From contig JBMNGG010000021.1 of the NCBI GenBank assembly GCA_050949705.1, forward strand, positions 1 to 64,000: a stretch of 64,000 bases of DNA, in the 5' to 3' direction. Below, one piece after another: positions 26,219-35,915 of this stretch. How positions within the stretch are numbered: position 1 is the stretch's first letter; each line of letters opens with the position of its first letter. This DNA is from JBMNGG01 sp050949705. Its GTDB lineage: Bacteria; Bacillota; Thermosediminibacteria; Thermosediminibacterales; Tepidanaerobacteraceae. The notes under the pieces were generated by a model. The model saw only the letters and a list, made by a program, of their open reading frames with translations, did not search any database and was not told the origin of the DNA. The translations under genes and the position numbers were made by a program.

Positions 26219-27757
26219 ATGCTGGCTAAGGTTAAAAGTTGTTCAATCTACGGCCTTGAAAGTTTTTTAGTAGATGTAGAAGTAGATATTTCCAATGGCT
26301 TGCCAGCTTTTGATATAGTAGGTTTACCCGATGCCGCAGTAAAGGAGTCACGGGAGCGAGTGAGGGCGGCTATTAAGAACCAAAGCTTTACTTTTCCCAT
26401 AAAGAGAATTACACTAAACTTAGCTCCGGCGGATATAAAAAAAGAAGGGCCACATTTTGACTTGCCTATAGCTTTGGGAATATTAGCTGCTACTGAACAA
26501 ATGCCTCAAGATTTATTAAACCAATATGCAATAATTGGAGAATTATCTTTAGATGGCAGAATAAGGCCGGTAAATGGCGTTTTACCTATGGCTATTGGGA
26601 TTAAGGAAAAACAGTTAAAAGGCATAGTAGTACCATGGGAAAATGTTGAAGAGGCTGCGGTTATAAGAGGGATAGAGGTTATCGGTGTAAGTTCATTAAG
26701 TGAAGCAGTTGATTATTTTAACGGCGAGTTACAAATGGGTTGTAATGATATTCTTAATAGCTGTGAAAAAAAAGTCGATCCAGTGTATGACGGGGATTTT
26801 TCAGAAGTAAAAGGTCAAGAGAATTTAAAGAGGTGTCTTGAAATTGCTGCTGCCGGACATCATAATGCTGTGATGATTGGTTCTCCTGGTTCAGGGAAAA
26901 CTATGATTGCGAGACGTATTCCAACTATATTACCTTCAATGACTTTTGAGGAATCATTAGAACTTACAAAAATTTATAGTATTTCCGGCTTGCTAGCGCG
27001 TCATTCAGGATTAATGGTAAAGAGACCCTTTAGATCGCCGCATCATACAATTTCTACTGTAGGAATGGTAGGTGGAGGTCGCATTCCTAAACCTGGCGAG
27101 ATTACCTTAGCCCATCATGGAGTGCTTTTTCTTGATGAGCTACCTGAATTCCCCAGAGAGGTCTTAGAATTATTACGCCAACCATTAGAGGATGAGGAGA
27201 TTACTATAGCTCGTGCACATTCCACTGTAACATTTCCTTCTAAGTTTATGATGGTTGGAGCAATGAATCCGTGTCCGTGCGGGTTCTACGGTGATCCTTT
27301 TCACGAATGTAGTTGCTCGCCTAGTCAAATACATAGATATCTCTCTAAAATATCAGGTCCTTTGATGGATAGAATTGATTTACAATTAGAAGTTGCCTCT
27401 GTTAAGTTTTCAGATTTTGAAGAATCCATATCTATGGATTCCAAGACTATTAAAAAACGAGTTGAAGATGCGAGAATTATCCAATTAGAACGGTATAAGA
27501 AACATGGCATTTACTGTAATTCTCAACTCACACCAGGCCTTATTAACAAGTATTGTAAGTTAGATAAGTCTGGAAAGCTCCTTATGAAGCAAGCATATAA
27601 TAAAATGAAACTTAGTGCTCGAGCTTATAATAAAATTTTAAAGGTGGCTCGAACCATAGCGGATTTAGATAATAAAGAGTCAATAAAAGATACTCATTTA
27701 GCTGAAGCATTACAGTATAGAAATGTTGATAAATATTTTCAGACACTTAGAATGTAA
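26219..27757 (+). CDS. comM: ComM/YifB family AAA+ ATPase (Mg-chelatase-like)
   Basis: 512 residues: an N-terminal Lon-like/ChlI domain (1-170), AAA+ core with Walker A GSPGSGKTM and Walker B LFLDELPEF, and a C-terminal Mg-chelatase lid. ComM is a helicase that promotes branch migration during natural transformation in Gram-negatives; here it is near dprA. ATG 26219 follows GAGAGGGGGG. Confidence 0.94.
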   Translation: MLAKVKSCSIYGLESFLVDVEVDISNGLPAFDIVGLPDAAVKESRERVRAAIKNQSFTFPIKRITLNLAPADIKKEGPHFDLPIALGILAATEQMPQDLLNQYAIIGELSLDGRIRPVNGVLPMAIGIKEKQLKGIVVPWENVEEAAVIRGIEVIGVSSLSEAVDYFNGELQMGCNDILNSCEKKVDPVYDGDFSEVKGQENLKRCLEIAAAGHHNAVMIGSPGSGKTMIARRIPTILPSMTFEESLELTKIYSISGLLARHSGLMVKRPFRSPHHTISTVGMVGGGRIPKPGEITLAHHGVLFLDELPEFPREVLELLRQPLEDEEITIARAHSTVTFPSKFMMVGAMNPCPCGFYGDPFHECSCSPSQIHRYLSKISGPLMDRIDLQLEVASVKFSDFEESISMDSKTIKKRVEDARIIQLERYKKHGIYCNSQLTPGLINKYCKLDKSGKLLMKQAYNKMKLSARAYNKILKVARTIADLDNKESIKDTHLAEALQYRNVDKYFQTLRM

Positions 27758-27807
27758 TACATTATACTACAATATAACAATATATTTAATAACAAAGGAG
27801 GATTTAT

Positions 27808-28338
27808 ATGTCTAACAAAAAAGGATTGGTCTTGGTATATACTGGTGATGGTAAAGGAAAAACGACTGCATCTCTAGGTCTTGCACTACGTGCTGCAGGT
27901 CATGATCAATCAGTTTATATTTTACAATTCATGAAAGGTGATGAAAATTACGGTGAGGTTCAGGCTATACGAAAATACCTTCCTAAAGTAGAGTTAAGTC
28001 AAAAAGGTCTTGATAGTTTTGTCAAAAAAGGTGATCCTAGCCCGCAAGATTTGAAACTAGCAAAAGAGGGATTGTCTTTGGCAAAAGACATTATATTATC
28101 TAAAAAATATGATTTGGTGATTTTAGATGAAATTAATGTAGCTGTTGATTATGGCTTGGTTGCAGAGCAAGATGTTCTGGATTTAATAAAAATAAAACCA
28201 GAAACTACTACATTAGTTTTAACGGGAAGGAATGTATCAGAAAGAATAATTGAGCAGGCTGATATGGTAAGCGAAGTGAAAGAAATTAAACACCACTATA
28301 AAGAAGGGATAGTAGCTCAGCCTGGAATAGAGTTTTAA
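27808..28338 (+). CDS. cobO: Corrinoid adenosyltransferase (CobO/BtuR)
   Basis: 176 residues, P-loop GDGKGKTTAS (12-21) and LDEINVAVDYGL typical of the CobA/CobO/BtuR family. It transfers adenosine from ATP to Co(I) corrinoid, making adenosylcobamide. AAAGGAGG precedes ATG 27808. It stands alone between comM and dprA, without other B12 genes or a visible cobalamin riboswitch. CAGACA-17-TATACT at 27740-27768 is a possible promoter. Confidence 0.93.
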   Translation: MSNKKGLVLVYTGDGKGKTTASLGLALRAAGHDQSVYILQFMKGDENYGEVQAIRKYLPKVELSQKGLDSFVKKGDPSPQDLKLAKEGLSLAKDIILSKKYDLVILDEINVAVDYGLVAEQDVLDLIKIKPETTTLVLTGRNVSERIIEQADMVSEVKEIKHHYKEGIVAQPGIEF

Positions 28339-28343
28339 AAAAG

Positions 28344-29438
28344 ATGTTAATAATGGAAGATAAAAGGCTCTTAATTACTTTGAACTTTATTCCAAAACTC
28401 GGTCCTGTAAAAATACAATCTCTAACAGAAAGATATAATAACTATTATGATTTTTTAAATGCAAAAACAGAAGATTTGATGAAGATTCCGGGTATTGGAA
28501 AGGTATTGAGTGATAAAATAGTATCATATAGAACCAAGATAGATCCTGATGAGGAGATTAAAAAAGCAGCAAAACTTGGTATTAATATAGTAACAATTCT
28601 CGATGAAGATTATCCAAAATTACTAAAGAAAATATATGATCCACCACCTGTGCTTTATATTAAAGGTGATATATCATCCTTAAACAAAAATTCTATTGCT
28701 ATAGTAGGTGCAAGAAAGGCTTCTAATTATGGTAAAAATGCTGCTATTTATTTTGCAAAGGAATTGGCTTTAATGAATATTAATATTGTAAGTGGTATGG
28801 CTAGAGGTATTGACTCTTATGCCCATAAAGGTGCTTTAGATGTCAAAGGTACCACTACAGCTGTTTTAGGATGCGGTTTAGATGTGATTTATCCGCCAGA
28901 AAATGGAAAATTAATGAGTAAGATAATAGAACAAGGTTGTATTATATCGACCTTTCCAATTGGTACACAGCCAACTCCTGCAAATTTCCCTGCGAGGAAC
29001 CGGATAATCAGTGGATTATCCTTAGGCACAGTGGTAATAGAAGCAGCTGAAAAAAGTGGTTCTTTAATAACAGCTGATTTTGCTTTAGAACAGGGAAGAG
29101 AGGTGTTTGCTGTTCCTGGAAGCATATTCAGTCCTTATAGTAAAGGTACCCATAGATTGATTAAACAAGGGGCTAAACTTACAGAGGACACCGAAGATAT
29201 TCTGGAAGAACTTTATTTAGAAAGATTAGAAAATATAAATGAAAGTTGTAATAAAGTACAGAGCCTTAGCCCGAGTGAGAAAACCATATTTGAGTTAATA
29301 GATTATCATCCTTCGCATATTGAACAAATTATTAATTTAGCCCAAAGCAATTCTCAAAAAGTAAATGCAATAATAACTCGTCTGGAACTCAAAGGTTTTA
29401 TTTCATCTCTGCCAGGGTGTTATTATGTTAGAAATTGA
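28344..29438 (+). CDS. dprA: DNA-processing protein DprA
   Basis: 364 residues: N-terminal helix-hairpin-helix (KIPGIGKVLSDKI), a Rossmann core with VGARKASNYG, SGMARGIDSYAHKGAL and PARNRIISGLS, and a C-terminal winged helix. It loads RecA on incoming single-stranded DNA in transformation. ATG 28344 and 28353 are both possible and neither has a good ribosome site; the gene starts five bases after cobO, suggesting coupling. Confidence 0.95.
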   Translation: MLIMEDKRLLITLNFIPKLGPVKIQSLTERYNNYYDFLNAKTEDLMKIPGIGKVLSDKIVSYRTKIDPDEEIKKAAKLGINIVTILDEDYPKLLKKIYDPPPVLYIKGDISSLNKNSIAIVGARKASNYGKNAAIYFAKELALMNINIVSGMARGIDSYAHKGALDVKGTTTAVLGCGLDVIYPPENGKLMSKIIEQGCIISTFPIGTQPTPANFPARNRIISGLSLGTVVIEAAEKSGSLITADFALEQGREVFAVPGSIFSPYSKGTHRLIKQGAKLTEDTEDILEELYLERLENINESCNKVQSLSPSEKTIFELIDYHPSHIEQIINLAQSNSQKVNAIITRLELKGFISSLPGCYYVRN

Positions 29439-29462
29439 CTTATGTATTTAAATAGTTATAAT
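29435..29462 (+). promoter_or_regulatory. Promoter for topA
   Basis: TTGACT (29435-29440), 16 bases, TATAAT (29457-29462), overlapping the dprA stop codon and about 37 bases before topA. Confidence 0.6.
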
Positions 29463-29498
29463 TATTAATAATTACCAACTTTAAAAAGGTGATTTTTA

Positions 29499-31571
29499 AT
29501 GGCTAAATCTTTAATTATCGTTGAGTCTCCAGCAAAAGCAAAAACCCTAAGCAAATACTTAGGTAGAAATTACAAAATCGAAGCATCGATGGGTCACGTA
29601 AAAGATCTACCTAAAAGTCAATTAGGTATAAACGTTGAATCAGGTTTTTCACCTAAATATATTACCATACGTGGGAAAGGGCCTTTGTTGAACAAATTAA
29701 AAAAAGAAGCAGCAAAAGTAGATAGAATATTACTAGCTACTGACCCAGATCGAGAAGGTGAAGCTATTTCGTGGCATTTAGCTAATGCTTTGGGAGTGTC
29801 GGAGGAAAAGCCGTGTCGTGTAGAATTCCATGAAATAACAAAGAATGCTGTATTAGAATCCATCAAACATCCTAGAACTATAAACATTGATCTAGTAGAG
29901 GCGCAGCAGGCTAGAAGAATTCTAGACCGCTTAGTTGGATATAAGATTAGTCCAATCTTATGGAGAAAAGTAAAATGGGGTCTTAGTGCAGGAAGAGTGC
30001 AGTCGGTTGCTGTTAGGATTATTTGTGATAGAGAAAAAGAAATAAGAGAATTTGTACCAAAAGAATATTGGACTATTGATGTTGAGCTCAAAGATACAAA
30101 ATCAGATACAAAAGTAAAAGCTCGCCTACATTTAAAAGATAATAAAAAAATAACAATAGATGATAAAAACCAAGCAAATGCAATTTTAGAAAAAATAAAA
30201 AAGGAGATCTTTAAAGTTGATAAGGTCAAAAGAAGCCAGAGGAAAAGATCTCCTGCACCTACTTTTACAACAAGTACCATGCAACAAGAAGCTGCTAGAA
30301 AATTGGGTTTTACCGCAAAAAAAACTATGATGGTAGCTCAACAACTGTATGAAGGACTAGATATAAAAGGTGAAGGAACCGTAGGTTTAATTACTTATAT
30401 GAGAACTGATTCAACGCGAATATCAGAACAGGCTCAGAAAGAAGCAAAAGAATTTATTAAGAATAACCATGGAAAAGATTATATAGGTAGTTCTATAAAA
30501 CAAAAAAATAAAAAAAATATTCAGGACGCACATGAAGGAATAAGACCTACATCGGTGTTTAGAAATCCTGAGAATATTAAAGACTCTATTACAAAAGATC
30601 AATATAAATTATATAAACTTATCTGGAAGAGATTTATCAGTAGTCAAATGGCTCCTGCTATCTATGACACAGTGTCTGTAGATATAAAAGCAGGAGAATA
30701 TATTTTCAGAGTTACAGGTTCCACAATCAAATTTCCGGGTTTTATGATCGTCTATACAGAGGGAACAGATGACGAAGCGGATAATGAAGATAGTCAACTA
30801 CCAGAACTTAAAGAGGGGCAAATATTGAAATTAATAAAACCAATTCCAGAGCAACACTTTACCCAGCCAAGTCCACGATATACAGAAGCTATGTTAGTTA
30901 AAGTTCTTGAAGAAAAAGGTATAGGCAGACCTAGCACATATGCACCGACAATTGATGTAATACAAAAGAGAGGATATGTGGAAAAAGAAAAAGGTCGCTT
31001 TAAACCAACAGAACTTGGAGAAATTGTTGTGGAAATATTACAAGATTATTTTAGTGACATTGTAGATATTGACTTTACTGCTGCTATGGAAGAGCAATTA
31101 GACAAAATTGAATCAGGATCAGAAAATCGCCTGAAAGTTTTACAATCATTTTATTCTTCTTTTGAAAATAAGCTAAAAATTGCTGAAAAAGAAATTGAAA
31201 AGGTGAAAATCGAAGATGAAGTAAGTGATGAAAAGTGTGAGTTTTGTGGTAGGAATATGGTTATAAAGCGAGGAAGATATGGCAGATTTTTAGCTTGTCC
31301 AGGTTTTCCTGATTGTAAAAATACTAAACCCATAATAGAGGAAATAGGCGTAAAATGCCCCGAATGTGGTGGTAGTATTATTCTAAGAAGATCTAAACGT
31401 GGGAGAACTTTTTACGGTTGTTCTAATTATCCAGATTGCAAATTTGTTTCTTGGAACAAACCAAGTAGTAACAAGTGTCCTCGATGTGGTAGTTTTATGG
31501 TAATAAAGAATAAAAAGACTGGTGAATATGAGGCATGTACAAACAAGGACTGTAATTATAAGTCAAAATAG
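29499..31571 (+). CDS. topA: DNA topoisomerase I
   Basis: 690 residues. Toprim domain with Glu9 and TDPDREGE (81-88), and catalytic Tyr300 in YMRTDSTRIS. Three C-terminal zinc ribbons follow: CEFCG...C..C, CPECGG...C..C and CPRCGS...C..C. It relaxes negative supercoils. AAAAAGGTGA precedes ATG 29499. Keeping all three zinc motifs is a full-length form. Confidence 0.98.
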   Translation: MAKSLIIVESPAKAKTLSKYLGRNYKIEASMGHVKDLPKSQLGINVESGFSPKYITIRGKGPLLNKLKKEAAKVDRILLATDPDREGEAISWHLANALGVSEEKPCRVEFHEITKNAVLESIKHPRTINIDLVEAQQARRILDRLVGYKISPILWRKVKWGLSAGRVQSVAVRIICDREKEIREFVPKEYWTIDVELKDTKSDTKVKARLHLKDNKKITIDDKNQANAILEKIKKEIFKVDKVKRSQRKRSPAPTFTTSTMQQEAARKLGFTAKKTMMVAQQLYEGLDIKGEGTVGLITYMRTDSTRISEQAQKEAKEFIKNNHGKDYIGSSIKQKNKKNIQDAHEGIRPTSVFRNPENIKDSITKDQYKLYKLIWKRFISSQMAPAIYDTVSVDIKAGEYIFRVTGSTIKFPGFMIVYTEGTDDEADNEDSQLPELKEGQILKLIKPIPEQHFTQPSPRYTEAMLVKVLEEKGIGRPSTYAPTIDVIQKRGYVEKEKGRFKPTELGEIVVEILQDYFSDIVDIDFTAAMEEQLDKIESGSENRLKVLQSFYSSFENKLKIAEKEIEKVKIEDEVSDEKCEFCGRNMVIKRGRYGRFLACPGFPDCKNTKPIIEEIGVKCPECGGSIILRRSKRGRTFYGCSNYPDCKFVSWNKPSSNKCPRCGSFMVIKNKKTGEYEACTNKDCNYKSK

Positions 31572-31588
31572 ATTTCGGGGTGAAGCCT

Positions 31589-32887
31589 ATGAAACGTGTG
31601 AAAATCATAGGAGCAGGTTTAGCAGGATGTGAGGCTGCCTGGTACTTAGCACAAAATAATATTGAAGTAGATCTATTTGAGATGAGGCCAAGTAAGACAA
31701 CACCAGCTCATCATACCGGTAATCTTGCTGAGCTCGTTTGCAGTAACTCTTTTAGATCCGATGCTCTTACGAATGCTGCAGGTCTTTTAAAGGTAGAAAT
31801 GAGGCAGTTGAATTCTATCATTATGAAAGTAGCTGATTGGACTAGGGTACCTGCTGGTACGGCTTTAGCTGTAGACAGAGCATCTTTTTCTTTAAAAATA
31901 ACAGAAATGATAAAGAATCATCCTAATATAAGGTTTCATGTAAAGGAAATATGTAACATACCACACCCACCCGCGATAATAGCTACTGGGCCACTAACGT
32001 CTGATGGGCTTTCAGAACAGCTTGCTTCTTTCTTAGGTAAGGAACATCTATATTTTTATGATGCGGCTGCACCTATCATTACTAGTGAGTCTATAGATTG
32101 GTCAAAAGTTTTTTGGGGTTCTAGATATGATAAAGGTCCTGCAGATTATGTAAACATTCCTCTTACACATAAAGAATATGATCTTTTTTATAATGAATTA
32201 ATCAATGCGGAAACCCAACAATTAAGAGAATTTGAAAAACCTAAGTTTTTTGAGGGTTGTATACCTATAGAAGTCATGGCAAAAAGAGGTTACAAAACCT
32301 TACTTTTCGGTCCCTTGAAACCGGTAGGAATAGTTAACCCCCATACAGGTAAACAGCCTTTTGCAGTTGTGCAATTGAGAAAAGAAAATACCGAAGGCTC
32401 TTTATTCAATATTGTTGGATTCCAAACAAGTCTCAGATGGAAAGAACAGAAAAGAGTCTTTTCTCTTTTGCCAGGTTTAATAAATGCTGAATTTATACGC
32501 TATGGTTTTATCCATAGGAATACTTTTATCAGAAGTCCTATATTTTTAAATCCAACGTTAGAGTTTAAGAAACAAAAAGGACTATTTTTTGCAGGCCAAA
32601 TAACAGGAGTTGAAGGATATATAGAATCAGCTGCTACAGGAATAATTGCAGGTATTAATATGAAAAGGTTCATAAATAGGCAAGAATATATTAATGTACC
32701 ACGGGAAACTATTATAGGAGCTTTGTGTAATTATATTTCATCTTCTAATCCTGAACACTTCCAGCCCATGAAAGCAAATTTTGGAATTTTGCCACCATTA
32801 CTTGCTGGTACATTATCAAAAAAAGAAAGAAATAGATTATTAAGTGAAAGAGCTCTTAGAGAATTGAAAAGTATTGTCGATATTTAG
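31589..32887 (+). CDS. trmFO: Methylenetetrahydrofolate-tRNA-(uracil-5-)-methyltransferase TrmFO
   Basis: 432 residues. FAD-binding GAGLAGCEAAWYL at the N-terminus; the conserved cysteines lie in ELVCSNSFRSD and FFEGCIPIEVMA. It makes m5U54 in tRNA with folate as methyl donor. ATG 31589 follows GGGGTGA; GTG 31580 lies in that ribosome site. The topA-trmFO-xerC-hslV-hslU-codY order matches Bacillus. Confidence 0.97.
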   Translation: MKRVKIIGAGLAGCEAAWYLAQNNIEVDLFEMRPSKTTPAHHTGNLAELVCSNSFRSDALTNAAGLLKVEMRQLNSIIMKVADWTRVPAGTALAVDRASFSLKITEMIKNHPNIRFHVKEICNIPHPPAIIATGPLTSDGLSEQLASFLGKEHLYFYDAAAPIITSESIDWSKVFWGSRYDKGPADYVNIPLTHKEYDLFYNELINAETQQLREFEKPKFFEGCIPIEVMAKRGYKTLLFGPLKPVGIVNPHTGKQPFAVVQLRKENTEGSLFNIVGFQTSLRWKEQKRVFSLLPGLINAEFIRYGFIHRNTFIRSPIFLNPTLEFKKQKGLFFAGQITGVEGYIESAATGIIAGINMKRFINRQEYINVPRETIIGALCNYISSSNPEHFQPMKANFGILPPLLAGTLSKKERNRLLSERALRELKSIVDI

Positions 32888-32992
32888 ATATAGGTGTCAA
32901 AAAAAAAATTTAGAAATAATTTAGAATTTAGTCTTGCATGAATCAATTTCTTGTGGTAGTATATATGATGTTAGCTGAAAGGGTTGGTACTT

Positions 32993-33896
32993 ATGGATGA
33001 GCCACTGATTGAGAGCTTTTTAACATACTTAAAAGCAACGAAAACAGCATCCCAAAACACGGTTCGAGCATATACTACAGACCTTTTCCAGTTTCTTGAA
33101 TATTTAAAACAGAAAAAACTATCTGAACCCGTTTTGTTAAATGCCAACTATATACATATTAGAGGGTTTTTTGCACTACTTCGAGAAAGGAGAGATCTCA
33201 AAGAAAACTATAGCAAGAAAGTTGTCTGTTTTAAGAAGTTTTTACAAGTATATGGTTATTGAGGGTCATATAGAAGAAAATATCGCTAAGATGGTTAACA
33301 CACCTAAAACAGGCAAAAGGCTTCCACTATTTTTATACACTAAAGAGATAGAAGCACTACTTTCTGCACCTGAAAATGATACTCTAGGTATTAGGAATCG
33401 GGCAATAATGGAACTTTTATATGCAACTGGAATGAGAGTAAGTGAGTTGGTTTCACTAAAGACTAGTGATGTGAATTTTGGTTCAAACTATATAATAGTA
33501 TTAGGAAAAGGTTCAAAGGAGAGAATTGTTTTTTTTGGGAAAAAAGCTGGTGAAAGCTTAGAAGAATATTTAACAAGGAGCAGGCCATTTTTATTAAGAA
33601 AAATAAGTTGTAATAATTTGTTTCTTAATAAAAATGGAACAGAATTGTCTGCTAGGAGTGTTAGAAGAATTATACAAAAGTACGTTAGAATTGTTGCATT
33701 AAATGAAAAGATAAGTCCACATACACTTAGACATACCTTTGCAACTCATATGCTAAATAATGGTGCAGATCTAAAAACAGTAAAAGAATTGTTAGGTCAT
33801 TCAAGCTTATCCACCACTCAAATTTATACTCATGTAACAAAAGAAAGATTGAAAGAAGTCTATGACAAAACTTTTCCCCATAAAACAAATCAATAA
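32993..33896 (+). pseudogene. xerC: Tyrosine recombinase XerC (CodV), one-base frameshift
   Basis: The N-terminal SAM-like domain is read from ATG 32993 (AAAGGG nine bases upstream) to about 33172. The rest, from about 33170 to 33896, is in the +1 frame. Removing one T from the six-T run at 33167-33172 joins them as ...HIRGFLHYFEKG-EISKKTIARK, a good XerC sequence of about 300 residues. The catalytic Arg (TGMRVSELV), HTLRHTFATH, LLGHSS and Tyr (QIYTHV) are intact. XerC resolves chromosome dimers at dif, so a real loss would be surprising. Sequence error, slippage or true mutation are all possible. Confidence 0.88.
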
Positions 33897-33912
33897 AGGA
33901 AGGGGAGTTTAA

Positions 33913-34443
33913 ATGTTTTCGGCTACAACTATTTTGGCTATAGTAAATGAAAAGGGAGCAGCAATTGCCGGTGATGGGCAAGTTACTTTTGGGCAAAATA
34001 CTATAATGAAGCAACATGCAAAAAAAATAAGAAAAATATACAATGGTAATGTTCTTGCCGGTTTTGCAGGCTCAGTAGCCGATGCAATTACACTTTTTGA
34101 AAAGTTTGAAGGCAAACTTCATGAGACACACGGTAGCTTAATTAAAGCAGCTGTAGAGCTAGCTAAGGAATGGCGTACTGATAAAATGCTAAGAAAACTC
34201 GAAGCACTGCTTATTGCAGCAGATAAGGAGCATATTTTGATTATTTCAGGCAATGGTGAAGTTATTGAACCAGATGATGGTATTGCTGCTATAGGTTCAG
34301 GTGGTTCATATGCGCTTGCAGCAGCTAGAGCTCTAAATCGATATACGGATTTACCTGCAGATAAAATAGCAGAAGAGTCGCTTAGAATTGCTTCTGAGAT
34401 ATGTATCTATACAAATAATTATATTTCCGTCGAAGCCTTATAA
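33913..34443 (+). CDS. hslV: ATP-dependent protease peptidase subunit HslV (ClpQ)
   Basis: 176 residues, N-terminal nucleophile hydrolase. The conserved TT pair is at residues 5-6, after MFSA, so a short leader must be removed to expose the catalytic Thr. GDGQVTFGQ and GFAGSVADA follow as in the family. It forms the proteolytic core with HslU. AAGGAAGGGGAG precedes ATG 33913. Confidence 0.97.
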   Translation: MFSATTILAIVNEKGAAIAGDGQVTFGQNTIMKQHAKKIRKIYNGNVLAGFAGSVADAITLFEKFEGKLHETHGSLIKAAVELAKEWRTDKMLRKLEALLIAADKEHILIISGNGEVIEPDDGIAAIGSGGSYALAAARALNRYTDLPADKIAEESLRIASEICIYTNNYISVEAL

Positions 34444-34455
34444 GGAGGTGAGATA

Positions 34456-35850
34456 ATGGAGAGTTTGGTGCCAAGGAAAATTGTTGAAGAACTCGATAAA
34501 TATATAATCGGGCAAGATGATGCAAAAAAATCTGTTGCTATTGCTCTTAGAAATAGATATAGAAGGCAAAAACTCCCAAGTGATATTAAAGAAGAAGTAG
34601 TTCCCAAAAACATATTAATGATTGGTCCAACGGGTGTGGGGAAAACAGAAATCGCTAGAAGGCTAGCTAAATTAGTAAAAGCCCCGTTTATTAAAGTCGA
34701 AGTAACGAAGTTTACCGAAGTTGGATATGTTGGTAGAGACGTAGAATCAATGGTTAGAGATTTAGTAGAGACAGCTGTACGCATGGTAAAACAGGAAAAG
34801 ATGGAAACAGTTCAAGATAAAGCTAAAGAACTAGCTGATCAAAGAATTGCTGAAATACTTTATCCACTTCCAACTGAACAAAGTCCTTTAAATCCATTTG
34901 AAGCGATTTTTAGGGGGACTACCAAGCATAATAATGATGATGACGAAAGCTACCAGGACAAGATAAGACAATCTAAAGTTAAGCAAAAACACATACTAGA
35001 AGATATAAAAAATGGTAGATTGGATAATGAAATAATAGAAATTGAAGTTGAAGACAGTTCTCCGCCGATGTTGGAAGTGTTTTCCGGATCAGGTATGGAA
35101 GAAATGGGCATTAATATGCAAGACATGTTTGGAAGCCTATTTCCAAAACGTAGAAAAAAACGTAAAGTTACGATTGAAAACGCCCGGAGAATTTTGACTC
35201 AGGAAGAAGCTCAAAAATTAATAGATATGGATGAAGTAATAAATGATTCTATTAAAAAAGCCGAAGAATCGGGCATTATTTTTATAGATGAGATAGATAA
35301 AATTGCCGGAAAGGAATCACACGGCCCAGATGTTTCTCGTGAGGGAGTGCAAAGAGATATATTACCAATTGTAGAGGGATCAACTGTTATTACAAAATAT
35401 GGTCCGCTGAAAACAGATCATATTTTGTTTATAGCAGCGGGAGCCTTTCATGTTTCCAAACCTTCCGATTTAATACCCGAATTGCAAGGCCGCTTTCCAA
35501 TAAGAGTAGAATTAAAGAGTCTATCAGAAAAGGATTTAAAAAAGATTTTAATAGAACCTAAAAATTCTTTAATTAAACAATATACTGCATTAATTGAAAC
35601 TGAAGGTATAAAAATACGATTTTCAGAAGATGCTATTAATGAAATAGTAAAAGTGGCAGCATATGTAAATCAGCAATCAGAAAATATTGGTGCGAGAAGG
35701 CTTCATACTGTCATGGAAAAGTTGCTTGAGGATATATCCTTTAATGCTTCTGAACTATCTGATAAAGAAATTATAATAGATAAAAATTATGTTAGCTCGA
35801 AGTTGAAGGATATTATTAAAGACAAAGATCTAAGTATGTATATTTTGTAG
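34456..35850 (+). CDS. hslU: ATP-dependent protease ATPase subunit HslU (ClpY)
   Basis: 464 residues, AAA+ unfoldase. Walker A GPTGVGKTE, pore loop GYVGRD, an I domain in the middle, Walker B IIFIDEIDKIA and sensor GARRLHTV. It feeds substrates to HslV, 12 bases upstream. AAGGAGGTGAG precedes ATG 34456. Confidence 0.97.
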   Translation: MESLVPRKIVEELDKYIIGQDDAKKSVAIALRNRYRRQKLPSDIKEEVVPKNILMIGPTGVGKTEIARRLAKLVKAPFIKVEVTKFTEVGYVGRDVESMVRDLVETAVRMVKQEKMETVQDKAKELADQRIAEILYPLPTEQSPLNPFEAIFRGTTKHNNDDDESYQDKIRQSKVKQKHILEDIKNGRLDNEIIEIEVEDSSPPMLEVFSGSGMEEMGINMQDMFGSLFPKRRKKRKVTIENARRILTQEEAQKLIDMDEVINDSIKKAEESGIIFIDEIDKIAGKESHGPDVSREGVQRDILPIVEGSTVITKYGPLKTDHILFIAAGAFHVSKPSDLIPELQGRFPIRVELKSLSEKDLKKILIEPKNSLIKQYTALIETEGIKIRFSEDAINEIVKVAAYVNQQSENIGARRLHTVMEKLLEDISFNASELSDKEIIIDKNYVSSKLKDIIKDKDLSMYIL

Positions 35851-35915
35851 GATAATCAAACTCCAACAAAATCTAAAAAAATATATAATAATGCAAAAAA
35901 ATAGGAGGAATTTAA

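Noticed and set aside
29618..30280. 220-codon open frame on the minus strand
   Set aside because: It lies wholly inside topA, has no ribosome site and no recognisable family; the strong topA motifs explain the region.
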